From NCBI RefSeq assembly GCF_030159095.1, contig NZ_BRXS01000009.1, positions 41,411-105,410 on the forward strand: a stretch of DNA of 64,000 nt, read 5' to 3'. A program made the position numbers and the translations under genes. This DNA is from Roseisolibacter agri. GTDB lineage: Bacteria > Gemmatimonadota > Gemmatimonadetes > Gemmatimonadales > Gemmatimonadaceae. Positions within the stretch are counted from its first letter, which is position 1; every line of letters starts with the position of its first letter. The notes beneath the pieces are model-generated. The model was not told the origin of the DNA, did not search any database, and worked only from the letters and a program-made list of their open reading frames with translations. This document shows, in pieces, positions 25,161-34,112 of the stretch.

Positions 25161-27956
25161 TCACCGCCCGAGCCAGTAGGTGGCCTTGATCTGGAAGATG
25201 TTCGTCGGCCGGTCCCGGAACAGCGCCGCCCGGTCGCGCCCGACGTCGAAGTCGCCGAAGCCCGCGCTCCCCTCGCGCTGCTGGGTCCAGACGAGGAACA
25301 GCGTCGAGCCGGGCCGGTACTCCCAGCGCACCACCGCCGTCCCGCGCAGCGAGCGGAGGTTGAAGTTCGGGTTCTCGAGCGTGAACGGCTGCGCCGGCCC
25401 CGTCCCGTCCGGGTCGATCCGGTAGCTGCTCGGCCGCGTCTCCTCGTCGCCGAAGACGGGCGTCACCGTGCCGACGTCGCGTCCGTAGCGGCGCATCGCG
25501 ATCGTGCGCGGCGCGGCGAACTCGTTGAAGCCGCGGTAGTCGCCGCTCGCCAGGAACGGCTGCGCGAACAGCTCCAGCGTCAGGTTCGGCGTGAAGGTCG
25601 CGTTGAAGCGCGTGTTCATCGACAGCGTGCGCTGGTCGATCGCGCCGAAGACGTAGCGCCGCCCGCCGAACGCCGTCGCCGTCGGGTCGGTGACCACGTC
25701 CACGTACTGCTGCTCCTCGAGGCTCCGGTTCCACGAGGGGCCCATGCTGAGCAGGAAGCGCGGCGACGGCCGGTAGGTGAGGCCCGCGTTCACCGACAGG
25801 AACGAGCCGTCGGTGCCGAGCAGCGGCGCGGCCTCGGCGCCGACGTCGAGCGACAGCGCCTTGCGCGAGTCGGTGCTGTAGTTGAGCGAGTAGTCCACGT
25901 AGCCGGCGCGCTCCACCACCGGGCCGCCGCGCGTCAGCCGGTCGTCGAGCGACACGGGCCGCCGGATCACGAACGCCGAGACGTTCATCCAGTTCTTCAG
26001 CGTCGCGCTGCCGTAGAGCTGCGCCTGCCCGTCGGTGCGGTCGCCGTCGTAGTTGAACTGCGCCTGTCCGCCGAGGCTCGTCCAGACGTTGCGGTACCAG
26101 GAGCCGGGCACGGTCCACTGCCGCACCACGTTGGCGTTCATCCACCGGTAGTCGGCCTGGCTGATGAACGCCATGTCGTTGACCTCGAAGCCCGGGCTGC
26201 GCCAGTTCTGCGCGGTCTCCCAGAGCCAGCTGCCGCTCTCCTTGGCGATGCGCGCGTACAGCCCGTAGCCATGCAGCGCGCGGCGCGTCGGGTCGTAGCC
26301 GGCGCCGAACAGCCCGTCCGACCGCACCTCGCGGTCGGGGCGCTGGAAGAAGTGCGCGCTCGTCTCCTGCGTGCGGCGGATGGCCGCCGTGTCGCCGCCG
26401 ACGCGCGAGCCCGCGACCTGCGCCATCACCGAGTACGTGCGCTGGTGCCAGTAGTGCTGCACGTCGAAGCCCAGCAGCTCCGCGTCGCGGCGCAGGCGCT
26501 CGCGCTCCGCCTGCTCGGGCAGGTCGCGCACGGTGAACGTCGTGATGCCGCCGACGCGCGTGTTGCCGCCGCGCAGGTCCTTCCGCAGCCGCCCCATGAA
26601 GTAGTTCGTGAGCGGCTCGACCTCCTCGCGGGCGAACGGCCCGTCGGTGGGGGCGCCGCGCGGGACGTAGCGTGCGGTCGCGCGGTTGGTGAGCGCGTCC
26701 AGCACGCCCACCGTCCAGCCGTTGCGCGTGCGCCCCGTCAGCTTCGCGGCGCCGAGGATGGTCGAGGCATCGGGCGCGTCCACGAAGTCCGCCCGGCCGT
26801 TCACGAGCCCCAGCAGCTGCGGCGGCCGGCCGATGCGGCGCGAGTAGAACACGCCGAGGTTCGACACGTTGCTGCAGAAGTAGCAGCTGAAGTTGCCGAA
26901 GCTGAACGCGTTGGAGTTGGCGACGAAGAACGGGCGCCGCTCCTGGAAGAACTGCTCGAACGCGCTCAGGTTCACGCGCGCGGGATCGACCTCCACCTGC
27001 CCGAAGTCCGGGTTGACGGTCGCGTCGAGCGTCAGGTTGGAGGTGATGTTGACCTTGAAGTCCGCGCCGATGCGCGCCTTCATCTCGGTGCCGTCGTGGA
27101 ACGGGTCGCCCGCGGGCGCGGCCGAGTGGCGGCTGCTCGACACGACGTAGGGCACGACCTCCATCTGCCGCGGCTGCGTCTGGAGCGCGAAGCCCTCCAG
27201 CGTGCCGAAGTAGGGCGGCCCGCCCGCCTCGTCCGCGCGCCAGAACGCCCACATGTCGTACTCGTTGCGGCGGCTGATGGTGCGCCAGATCTGCAGCCCC
27301 CACGTCTGCATCGAGTCGCGCGCGAAGCGCAGCTGCGAGAGCGGGATGCGGAACTCGGCCGACCAGCCGGCGGAGTCCACGTGCGCGGCGCCGTCCCACA
27401 CGGGATCGAACGACGCGTCGCCGTTGAAGTGGTCGCCGCGCACGCCGAGCGGGTTGAGCTCGAACCAGACGCGCGTGTTGCGGTCGCGGAACGGGTCGAA
27501 GACGAGCGCGATCTTGTCCGACGCGCTGCCGTTCAGCAGCTGGTCGCGGCGCGCCAGCAGCGCGCGCACGCCGCCGGGGCCCGCGGCGTCGTGCATGCGC
27601 GCGCCGACGTAGAGCGTGGTCGCGTCGTAGAGCACGCGCACCTCGGTGCGTTCCGTGGCGGGCGCGCCCTGGTCGGGCTGCTGCTGGCGGAAGCCGGTGA
27701 TGACCGGCGCGGCCGCCCACGCGGCGTCGTCCAGCCGGCCGTCGACGGTGATGCTGCCCTGGCGCGGCGCGGGGCGGCCGGTGGGGCGCGGGTCGTTCTG
27801 GGAGCCGACGACCGTGCGCGTGGTGGTGCCGGTCTGCGCGGCGGCCGCGATGGGCAGCGCGACGGCTAGCGCGATGGTCGGCGCGACGCTGGCGAACAGG
27901 CCGAGGACGGCCGCGCGGATCGCGGGGCCGTCGAGGGATCGATTGAGCGGCGACAT
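25161..27956 (-). CDS. DUF5916 protein with N-terminal CBM9-like domain
   Basis: 931 aa from ATG 27956 (MSPLNRSLDGP); the frame opens 38 codons earlier but the signal peptide sits after this Met. Cleavage is likely near AAAAQTG. The N-terminal carbohydrate-binding-type domain contains ITVDGRLDDAAWAAAPVI and VRVLYDATTLYVGARM. The long DUF5916 region has NPDFGQVEVDPARVNLSAFE and FFQERRPFFVANSNAF, a CYFC pair, and a C-terminus with beta-barrel-like strands ending ATYWLGR. Such proteins are probably outer-membrane associated; substrate unknown. Confidence 0.85.
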   Translation of the reverse strand: MSPLNRSLDGPAIRAAVLGLFASVAPTIALAVALPIAAAAQTGTTTRTVVGSQNDPRPTGRPAPRQGSITVDGRLDDAAWAAAPVITGFRQQQPDQGAPATERTEVRVLYDATTLYVGARMHDAAGPGGVRALLARRDQLLNGSASDKIALVFDPFRDRNTRVWFELNPLGVRGDHFNGDASFDPVWDGAAHVDSAGWSAEFRIPLSQLRFARDSMQTWGLQIWRTISRRNEYDMWAFWRADEAGGPPYFGTLEGFALQTQPRQMEVVPYVVSSSRHSAAPAGDPFHDGTEMKARIGADFKVNITSNLTLDATVNPDFGQVEVDPARVNLSAFEQFFQERRPFFVANSNAFSFGNFSCYFCSNVSNLGVFYSRRIGRPPQLLGLVNGRADFVDAPDASTILGAAKLTGRTRNGWTVGVLDALTNRATARYVPRGAPTDGPFAREEVEPLTNYFMGRLRKDLRGGNTRVGGITTFTVRDLPEQAERERLRRDAELLGFDVQHYWHQRTYSVMAQVAGSRVGGDTAAIRRTQETSAHFFQRPDREVRSDGLFGAGYDPTRRALHGYGLYARIAKESGSWLWETAQNWRSPGFEVNDMAFISQADYRWMNANVVRQWTVPGSWYRNVWTSLGGQAQFNYDGDRTDGQAQLYGSATLKNWMNVSAFVIRRPVSLDDRLTRGGPVVERAGYVDYSLNYSTDSRKALSLDVGAEAAPLLGTDGSFLSVNAGLTYRPSPRFLLSMGPSWNRSLEEQQYVDVVTDPTATAFGGRRYVFGAIDQRTLSMNTRFNATFTPNLTLELFAQPFLASGDYRGFNEFAAPRTIAMRRYGRDVGTVTPVFGDEETRPSSYRIDPDGTGPAQPFTLENPNFNLRSLRGTAVVRWEYRPGSTLFLVWTQQREGSAGFGDFDVGRDRAALFRDRPTNIFQIKATYWLGR

Positions 27957-28088
27957 CGCCGGGAGCGCTGGAGAGAGAGGATCAGCACCGGCTCCACGTG
28001 CCGGCGGGACTTCGACAAGATGAAGTGCCCGACGGTTGGATCGGCGGGCCGGTTTCGCCCGCTCGGTCAACGTCTCGTCAATCGCGTT

Positions 28089-28862
28089 TCATGACTGCGG
28101 TGTCAGCCCCAGCACCTGCGCGGCGTAGTCCACGCCCGCGGGCGTCCGCGAGCCGTGCCACGACAGCAGCTCGCCGTCCGCGAGCACGAAGCGCTCGCGC
28201 GGCAGCCCCGTCTCGGCCGCCAGCTCGTCGGCGTGCGCGCCGGTGAACGGGAACGGCTCCGACGACAGCAGCACGACGTCCGGGTCGGCCGCCGTGAGCG
28301 CGGTGGGCGTGACCTCGGGATAGCGCGCCTCCGCGTCGGCGAAGACGTTGGCGCCGCCCGCCTGCGCCAGCAGCGCGTGCACGAAGGTGTCGCCGCTCAC
28401 CGCCATCCACGGGCGGCGCCAGATGAGGTAGGCCCAGCGCACCGGCGGCGCGCCCGTGGCCGCGCGCGCGTCGGCCGCGGCGCGCACGCGCGCGCTCCGC
28501 GCCTCGATGTCGGCGGCGATCGACTCGGCCGCGTCGCGCGCGTCGAGCGCCGCGCCGAGGTCGCGCACCATGGCGGCGGTACCGGCGGCGTCGCGCGGGA
28601 AGCTCACGTGCAGCGGGATCCCTGCCGCGGCCAGCGCCTCGGCGGCCTCGCGCCGGTTCTCCTCCTCGTTCAGCAGCACGAGGTCGGGCGCCAGCTCGAC
28701 GATGCGCGCGAGCTTGGGGTTCTTGGTGCCGCCGACCTTCTCGACCGCCGCCACGCGGTCGGCAGGGTGGACGCAGAACTTCGTGCGGCCCACCAGCGCG
28801 TCGCCGCGGCCGAGGTCGAAGACGAGCTCCGTGAGGGAGGGGCAGAGGCTGACGATGCGCAT
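28089..28862 (-). CDS. Cobalamin/metal-chelate binding protein (BtuF-like)
   Basis: 257 aa from ATG 28862. The helical-backbone metal receptor pattern is RIVSLCPSLTELVFDLG, DALVGRTKFCVHP, VGGTKNPKLARIVELAPDLVL, DVVLLSSEPFPFT. Such proteins bind cobalamin or iron chelates for BtuCD-type ABC importers. No signal peptide is visible: the first 20 residues are the beta-strand of the receptor domain. It may be cytoplasmic or exported by an unusual route. No permease or ATPase lies next to it. Palindrome C1 occupies the divergent upstream region. Confidence 0.82.
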   Translation of the reverse strand: MRIVSLCPSLTELVFDLGRGDALVGRTKFCVHPADRVAAVEKVGGTKNPKLARIVELAPDLVLLNEEENRREAAEALAAAGIPLHVSFPRDAAGTAAMVRDLGAALDARDAAESIAADIEARSARVRAAADARAATGAPPVRWAYLIWRRPWMAVSGDTFVHALLAQAGGANVFADAEARYPEVTPTALTAADPDVVLLSSEPFPFTGAHADELAAETGLPRERFVLADGELLSWHGSRTPAGVDYAAQVLGLTPQS

Positions 28863-28904
28863 GACCAAGAATACGTCGTCCTGCGTGCTGCGTGTGACCT
28901 GCCT

Positions 28905-29081
28905 TGGCGCGCCGGACCTCTGGCCTGTTGGGGGGATGCGGATGCTCCGGATCTGATACGCATCATCCGGATCGCTCCGCTCTGTGCATGGGACGTCGCC
29001 GCCGCGTGGAGCGATCCGCAGCATCCGCCGCATCCGGAGCATCCGCGTCCTCGCCATGAGCCGAAGGGAGCCGGCGCGCCG
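28905..29081. repeat. Long palindrome C1 (family C)
   Basis: Left arm 28905-28980 and right arm 29005-29081. Modules run from GCGCGCCGGACC and CCTGTTGGGGGGATG through GGATGCTCCGGATC to the core CGCTCCGC...GCGTGGAGCG. It lies in the divergent gap between the BtuF-like and DUF1207 genes. Confidence 0.88.
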
Positions 29082-29145
29082 GACGACGCTGGCGGACGGG
29101 GCCTGACGCCCGGACATTGGGGCGACCGCCACCCACGAGGTCCGC

Positions 29146-30095
29146 ATGTCGCCGCTCCGCCGCGCCGCCCGCACGATCCTCCTCCTCGCGAGCGCGCTCG
29201 CCGCGCCGGGGGCCGTGACTGGCGCGCAGGCGCCCGCGGCGCCGGCATCGGAGCCGTATCCCGTGCGCTGCGGCGTGACGCACCTCGGCCACGCGCGCGC
29301 GGCTACGAGCCGATCCCCGCGGGCGACGTCTTCTGCCCGCTGATCGCGGATCCCAAGGGGCTGCAGTCGTTCGTCAGCTACCTGCGCGGCGACTCCAGCG
29401 ACGTCGCGCGCGACATCGCGTCGGTGGGCGTCGCCGACCAGTTCGGGTTCTTCCGCGTCAACGGCGCGCGACCCGGCGACGGCGTGCAGCTCGGCATCGC
29501 GGGCAGCGTGTTCGCGCAGTTCGACCTCGGCGCGTCGTCGTACGACCTGATCAACGCCGACTACATCGTCGGCCTGCCGCTCACCGTGCGGCGCGGCGGC
29601 TTCTCGGCGCGGCTGCGCGTGTACCATCAGAGCTCCCACCTGGGCGACGAGCTGCTGCTGCGTGGCGAGCCGTCCGAGCGCATCGAGCGCGAGAACCTGT
29701 CGTTCGAGTCGGCGGAGGCGATCCTGTCGCAGGACGTCGGACCGCTGCGCGTCTACGGGGGCGGCGAGTGGCTCTTCAATCGCTCGCCCGAGTCGCTGGG
29801 GCGCAGCGTCGCGCACGGCGGCGTCGAGCTGCGGCCGACGGCGGCGGCGCGCATCGGCGAGCTGGCGCGCGCGCGGCTGGTCGCGGCGCTCGACCTCAAG
29901 TCGGTGGCCGAGCAGGACTGGCGGACCGCGGTCAGCGCGCGGGCGGGCATCGAGGTCGGGCGGCCGCGCGACGGCAGCGACCGCGGGCGGCGCTGGAGCC
30001 TGCTGTTCGAGTTTCACGATGGGCCGTCGCCGTACGGGCAGTTCTACGTCCGCGACGTGCGCCTGATGGGGCTCGGCTTCCACTTCGTGCTCTGA
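29146..30095 (+). pseudogene. DUF1207 secreted protein, frameshifted at a CG repeat
   Basis: ATG 29146 opens a signal peptide (MSPLRRAARTILLLASALAA), which continues in frame to about 29300. The conserved DUF1207 body (GYEPIPAGDVFCPLIADPK, SYLRGDSSDVARD, RRWSLLFEFHDGPSPYGQFYV) is in another frame and has no start of its own. The switch falls on a (CG)5 tract at 29292-29301; removing one CG unit restores LGHARGYEP and one continuous protein of about 315 aa. This could be an inactivated gene, slippage-based phase variation or a sequence error. The body has no other stop, so inactivation, if real, is recent. Confidence 0.75.
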
Positions 30096-30112
30096 GCGCA
30101 GCCGGAACGCTG

Positions 30113-30148
30113 GACGGGCGGCCCGTGCCGAAGCACGGGCCGCCCGTC
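30113..30148. terminator. Perfect 16-bp bidirectional hairpin
   Basis: GACGGGCGGCCCGTGC (30113-30128) pairs perfectly with 30133-30148 around loop CGAA, midway between the convergent stops of the DUF1207 and DUF892 genes. A good bidirectional terminator candidate. Confidence 0.7.
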
Positions 30149-30170
30149 CGCCACCTGGTCCCGCTCTGCG

Positions 30171-30854
30171 TCAGTCGGCGCGCTCGCGCTCGACCTCGAC
30201 GTCCTCCATGTCCGACCCGCCGCCGTTGGCGCGGCCGTTGGTGCGGCCGCTGGCGCGTCGGGCGGCCGTCTTCCGCGCGCCGCCGCTGGCGGCGGCCTTC
30301 TTCGCGCCCGCCTTCTTCGCGGCACCGGCCGACTTCGCGGCGCCGTTCCCACCGCCGTTCAGCGTGCCCTGCACCTGCTGCAGCGCCGCGGCGGCCGAGG
30401 TCTCGATGAACTTCGCCATCGCGACCTCCTGCTCGAGGTTCTGCTTGAGCAGGTCCACCACCTCGCGCTGGCGCAGCGCGCGGGCGAGAGCGATCGCGGA
30501 GCGGTAGCCGGCGATCTCGTAGTGCTCGACGCGCAGCCCCGAGCCGAGGTCGAACGCCTCGAGGATCGGCTTGGAGGGCTCCTCCTCGGTCTTGAACTCG
30601 TCGTGCTCCTCCATGATGCCGAGGATGCCGGGGCACTTCTGGGCGCGCGCCTTGAGGCCCATCGCCTCGAACGCGCGCTCGATGTTGCCGATCTGCTGCT
30701 CGGTCTCCGTGTAGTGCGCTTCCATGCGCGCCTTCATCTCGGGGTTGGAGACCTCGCGGGTCATCTTCTTCAGCCCCTTCAGGATGGTCTTCTCGGCGAA
30801 GAGCAGGTCACCGAGTTCGTGCTTCAGCAGGGCCTGCAGGTCGTTGACGGCCAT
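30171..30854 (-). CDS. DUF892 (YciE-like) ferritin-fold protein with histone-like tail
   Basis: 227 aa from ATG 30854, with AGGAG upstream. Residues 1-165 match DUF892 (LLKHELGDLLFAEKTILKGL, ARMEAHYTETEQQIGNIERAFE, LRVEHYEIAGYRSAIALARAL, LEQEVAMAKFIE), a four-helix ferritin-like bundle linked to stress. Residues 175-215 form a basic Lys/Ala/Gly/Arg tail (SAGAAKKAGAKKAAASGGAR), followed by an acidic end (DMEDVEVERERAD). The tail resembles the histone-like protein at 8.3-9.3 kb, so this may be a DNA-associated, Dps-like protein. Preceded by palindrome C2 in the divergent gap with clpP. Confidence 0.87.
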   Translation of the reverse strand: MAVNDLQALLKHELGDLLFAEKTILKGLKKMTREVSNPEMKARMEAHYTETEQQIGNIERAFEAMGLKARAQKCPGILGIMEEHDEFKTEEEPSKPILEAFDLGSGLRVEHYEIAGYRSAIALARALRQREVVDLLKQNLEQEVAMAKFIETSAAAALQQVQGTLNGGGNGAAKSAGAAKKAGAKKAAASGGARKTAARRASGRTNGRANGGGSDMEDVEVERERAD

Positions 30855-30947
30855 CGGATGCGCTCCTGGGATCGAGTCGCGGTCGCGGGGGGCAGGATGC
30901 GTGCCGACCACGGGCGGCGGGCGGCGGGCTGCGTGGCCGGCGACGTC

Positions 30948-31117
30948 GCGCCGGAGCCCTGTGGCCTTTGGGAGGGATGCGGATGCTGCGGATCGGAACG
31001 GATGCTCCGGATCGTCCCGCGTGGCGGCGACGCCCCATGCGCGACACGGAGCGATCCGCATGATCCGTTCGGATCCGGAGCATCCGCGCCCCCCAACAGG
31101 CCAACGGGTCCGGCGCA
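30948..31117. repeat. Long palindrome C2 (family C)
   Basis: GGAT sites in the left arm start at 30975, 30981, 30990, 31000 and 31009. The core has CGTGGCGGCGACGCC and ACACGGAGCG; the right arm ends CCAACAGGCC and GGGTCCGGCGC. GCTGCGTG-type outermost arms add 30929-30947 and 31118-31170. It sits between divergent DUF892 and ClpP genes. Confidence 0.88.
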
Positions 31118-31252
31118 CCGACGCCTCCCGAGCGGCCGTCCACGCAGCGCGCAGCAGGCAGCACGCAGCCCGGCCTCCAGCCGCGCACGGAGGTATCATC
31201 CTCCTGGGCGCCCGCCCGCGCCCGACCCGCACGGTCCCGACCGCTACCCGCC

Positions 31253-31882
31253 ATGCCCACGATCTACACGCCCTCCGTCATCGAGCGCTCCAGCCGCGGC
31301 GAGCGGAGCTACGACATCTTCTCGCGGCTGCTCCTCGACCGCATCGTCTTCCTCGGCACGCCGGTGAACGACGACGTCGCCAACGTCGTGATCGCGCAGC
31401 TGCTCTTCCTCGAGGCGGACAACCCGGGGAAGGACATCCACCTCTACATCAACTGCCCCGGCGGCTCGGTGTCGGCGGGGCTGGCGATGTACGACACGAT
31501 GCAGCACCTGTCGTCGCCGGTGAGCACGATCTGCATGGGCTTCGCGGCCAGCATGGGGTGCTTCCTGCTGGCCGGCGGCGCGAAGGGGAAGCGCTTCTCG
31601 CTGCCGCACGCGCGCATCATGATGCACCAGCCCTCGGGCGGCTCGGAGGGGACGGCGGCGGACATCGAGATCGCGGCGCGCGAGATCCTCTACACGCGCA
31701 CGCGCATCAACGAGCTGATGGCGCGGCACACGGGGCGCGCGGTCGAGGAGATCGAGCGCGACTTCGACCGCGACCGCTACATGTCGTCGGACGAGGCCAA
31801 GGACTACGGCATCATCGACCACGTCATCACGTCGCGCAGCGAGATCATCGAGGCGACCGCGCAGCCGAGCGTGACGGCGTAG
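31253..31882 (+). CDS. clpP: ATP-dependent Clp protease proteolytic subunit
   Basis: 209 aa, normal length. Catalytic triad: Ser100 in GFAASMGC, His125 in MMHQPSGG, Asp174 in [29 protein letters not shown] is the family signature. It forms a double-heptamer barrel that degrades proteins fed by ClpX or ClpA. Neither tig nor clpX is adjacent, so it may be a second ClpP copy or a separated operon. The divergent promoter region holds palindrome C2. Confidence 0.96.
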   Translation: MPTIYTPSVIERSSRGERSYDIFSRLLLDRIVFLGTPVNDDVANVVIAQLLFLEADNPGKDIHLYINCPGGSVSAGLAMYDTMQHLSSPVSTICMGFAASMGCFLLAGGAKGKRFSLPHARIMMHQPSGGSEGTAADIEIAAREILYTRTRINELMARHTGRAVEEIERDFDRDRYMSSDEAKDYGIIDHVITSRSEIIEATAQPSVTA

Positions 31883-32011
31883 ACACGTGCCCGTTCGCGC
31901 CGTGCCCTTGCGGAGCCGCCGATCGCGCGCGAAGCTCGCGGCGGGACAGCCTCTCAGGTGCGCATGCTCGGATTCCCTGGACGCGCGGACTCGGCCCTGC
32001 ACCCGGCGACG

Positions 32012-32587
32012 ATGCCGGACGGCGCGGGCGCGCCCGAGATCGTCGGCCTGCTGGCTGCGTGGCGCGCGGGCGACCGCGCGGCGAAGGAGCGGCTGGCGTC
32101 GCGCGTGTACGACGCGCTGCACGAGCTGACGGCGCGCCACCTGCGTCGCGAGCGCGACGGCCACGCGCTCGCGCCCACCGCGCTGGTGCGCGAGGCGTGG
32201 GGCGGGCTGGTGGACCCGCTCCACGCCGCGCCGCGCGACCGCGTGCACTTCTGCGCGCTCGCCTCGCGCGTGCTGCGCCGCGTGCTGGTGGACCTCGCGC
32301 GCCGCACGCTCGCCGCGCCGCCCGAGGCCTCGGGGCCCGCGCTGCAGGTCGCGCCCGCGGCCGACGCGCCGCCGGTGGACGACTGGGCGCTGACGGTGCT
32401 GGGCCTCGACGACGCGCTCGTGCAGCTCGGCCTCGTGGACGCGCGGCTGCCGCGCGTGGTGGAGTGCCGCTTCTTCGGCGGCCTGGACGAGGCGGAGACG
32501 GCGGAGGTGCTGGGCGTGAGCGACCGCACGGTGCACCGCGACTGGCTGCGGGCGCGCGCGTGGCTGGAGCTGCGGCTGCACGAGTGA
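32012..32587 (+). CDS. ECF sigma factor, TIGR02999-like
   Basis: 191 aa from ATG 32012; GTG 31958 would add 18 residues. Region 2: AWRAGDRAAKERLASRVYDALHELTARHLRRERDGHALAPTALV. Region 4: LDARLPRVVECRFFGGLDEAETAEVLGVSDRTVHRDWLRARAWL. It follows the TIGR02999 sigma pattern, but the usual NEAY element reads REAW and the basic stretch between the domains is short. Many family members sit beside Ser/Thr kinases; none is here. The ThrE-like gene starts 8 nt after its stop, so they are probably co-transcribed. Confidence 0.86.
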   Translation: MPDGAGAPEIVGLLAAWRAGDRAAKERLASRVYDALHELTARHLRRERDGHALAPTALVREAWGGLVDPLHAAPRDRVHFCALASRVLRRVLVDLARRTLAAPPEASGPALQVAPAADAPPVDDWALTVLGLDDALVQLGLVDARLPRVVECRFFGGLDEAETAEVLGVSDRTVHRDWLRARAWLELRLHE

Positions 32588-32594
32588 CGGCCGC

Positions 32595-33944
32595 GTGACG
32601 CGCCCCGGCCCCGATTACACTTCGGCGCCCTCTGCCGGAGACCTGGTGGCCGCACCGTCCGACCCACTGCCCGACCTTCCCGTCGCATCGCCGCACGTGG
32701 CGCCCGCGCCGTTCGTGGAGCGCCGCCGCGGCGAGCCCGATCCGCGCGCGGTAGGCTTCGTGCTGCAGCTCGCGCGCGCGCTCCACGTCTACGGCTACTC
32801 GGCGCCGCGCCTGGAGGACGTGCTGGGCGCGATCTCGGACCGCCTGGGGCTGCACGGCCACGGCTTCTTCTCGACGCCGACGTCCATCATGGCGGCGTTC
32901 GGCCCGGAGGAGCGCCAGCGCACGCACCTCCTGCGCGTCGAGCCGGGCGAGGTGAACCTCGGCAAGCTCGCGGAGCTGGAGCACGTCGCGGGCGAGGTCG
33001 CGACGGGGCGCGCGTCGCCGGAGGAGGGGATGGCGGCGATCGTGCGCATCGTCGCCGCGCCGTCGGCGTACGGATCGGCGCTCGTGACGCTGGCGCACGG
33101 CGTCCTCTCGGGCGCGGTGTGCCAGTTCCTGGGCGGCGGGTGGCGCGAGATCGGCGTCGCGACGCTGCTGGGGCTCGGGCTGGGCGCGTTCGCGCTGCTC
33201 GCGGGGCGACATCCGCGGCTGGGGCGCGTGTTCGAGTCGGTGGCGGCGTTCCTGGTGAGCGCGAGCGCGATCGCGCTGGCGCGGCTGGTGGGCCCACTGT
33301 CGATGTTCGTCACGACGCTGGCGGGGCTGATCGTGCTGATGCCGGGCCTCACGCTGACGACGGCGATCAGCGAGCTGGCGACGCGCAACCTCGCGTCGGG
33401 GACGGCGCGCATCAGCGGCGCGTTCATGACGCTGCTCGGCATCGTCTTCGGCGTGGCGCTCGGCACGCGGCTGGGCGCGGCGCTGTTCGGCGCGGCGGCG
33501 AGCGTGCCCGCGCCGCCGCTGCCGGGATGGGCGGGGATCGTGGCGCTGCTGCTCGCGCCGCTGGCGTCGGTGGCGATCCTGCGCGCCGCGCCGCGCGACG
33601 CGGCGTGGATCGTCGCGGCGGGCGTGCTGGGCGTGGTGTGCGGGCGCCTGGGCGCGGCGAGCCTGGGCGTCGAGCTGGGCACGTTCGCGGGTGCGTTCGC
33701 GGTCGCGCTGGCGAGCAGCGCGTACGAGCGCTGGCAGCGCCGCCCGTCGGCGGTGGTGCTGGTGCCGGGGATCCTGCTGCTCGTGCCGGGGAGCGTCGGC
33801 TACCGCAGCCTGTCGTCGCTGATGGAGCGGCAGACGATCGCGGGGATCGAGACGGCCTTCAGCATGATCCTGACGGCGGTCGCGCTGGTGGCGGGGCTGC
33901 TGATCGCGGGCGTCGTCGCGCCGGAGCCAAAGCTGCGGGCGTGA
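32595..33944 (+). CDS. Threonine/serine exporter family (ThrE) protein
   Basis: 449 aa from GTG 32595. The soluble N-terminal half (about 45-190) has the ThrE pattern LQLARALHVYGYSAPRLEDVL, FFSTPTSIMAAFGPE, GEVNLGKLAELEHVAGEVATG. About ten hydrophobic helices follow from residue 165 on, including LSMFVTTLAGLIVLMPGLTLT and VVLVPGILLLVPGSVGYRSL. The combined ThrE1-ThrE2 layout is complete. It probably exports threonine or serine across the inner membrane; the physiological reason here is unknown. Palindrome B2 begins right after its stop. Confidence 0.9.
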   Translation: MTRPGPDYTSAPSAGDLVAAPSDPLPDLPVASPHVAPAPFVERRRGEPDPRAVGFVLQLARALHVYGYSAPRLEDVLGAISDRLGLHGHGFFSTPTSIMAAFGPEERQRTHLLRVEPGEVNLGKLAELEHVAGEVATGRASPEEGMAAIVRIVAAPSAYGSALVTLAHGVLSGAVCQFLGGGWREIGVATLLGLGLGAFALLAGRHPRLGRVFESVAAFLVSASAIALARLVGPLSMFVTTLAGLIVLMPGLTLTTAISELATRNLASGTARISGAFMTLLGIVFGVALGTRLGAALFGAAASVPAPPLPGWAGIVALLLAPLASVAILRAAPRDAAWIVAAGVLGVVCGRLGAASLGVELGTFAGAFAVALASSAYERWQRRPSAVVLVPGILLLVPGSVGYRSLSSLMERQTIAGIETAFSMILTAVALVAGLLIAGVVAPEPKLRA

Positions 33945-33948
33945 AACG

Positions 33949-34110
33949 CGCCGGACCCGAACTACAACGGCAGCAAGGATAAGATCGGACAAGATCCGAT
34001 AACCACCGATGTTCCGCGTGAGGGAGAGGAGCCTCGCGCCATGCGGAGCCATCCGTCGTTATCAGATCTTGTCAGACGTTCATCCTTGCAATGCCGTTCG
34101 GGTCCAGCGC
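33949..34110. repeat. Long palindrome B2 (family B)
   Basis: The left arm (GCGCCGGACCCGAAC, GCAAGGATAAGATCGGA) is more degenerate in the middle than the right arm (GCCATCCGTCGTTATC, CATCCTTGCAATGCCG). It fills the 168-bp space between the convergent ThrE and zinc-ribbon protein stops. Confidence 0.85.
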
Positions 34111-34112
34111 CC

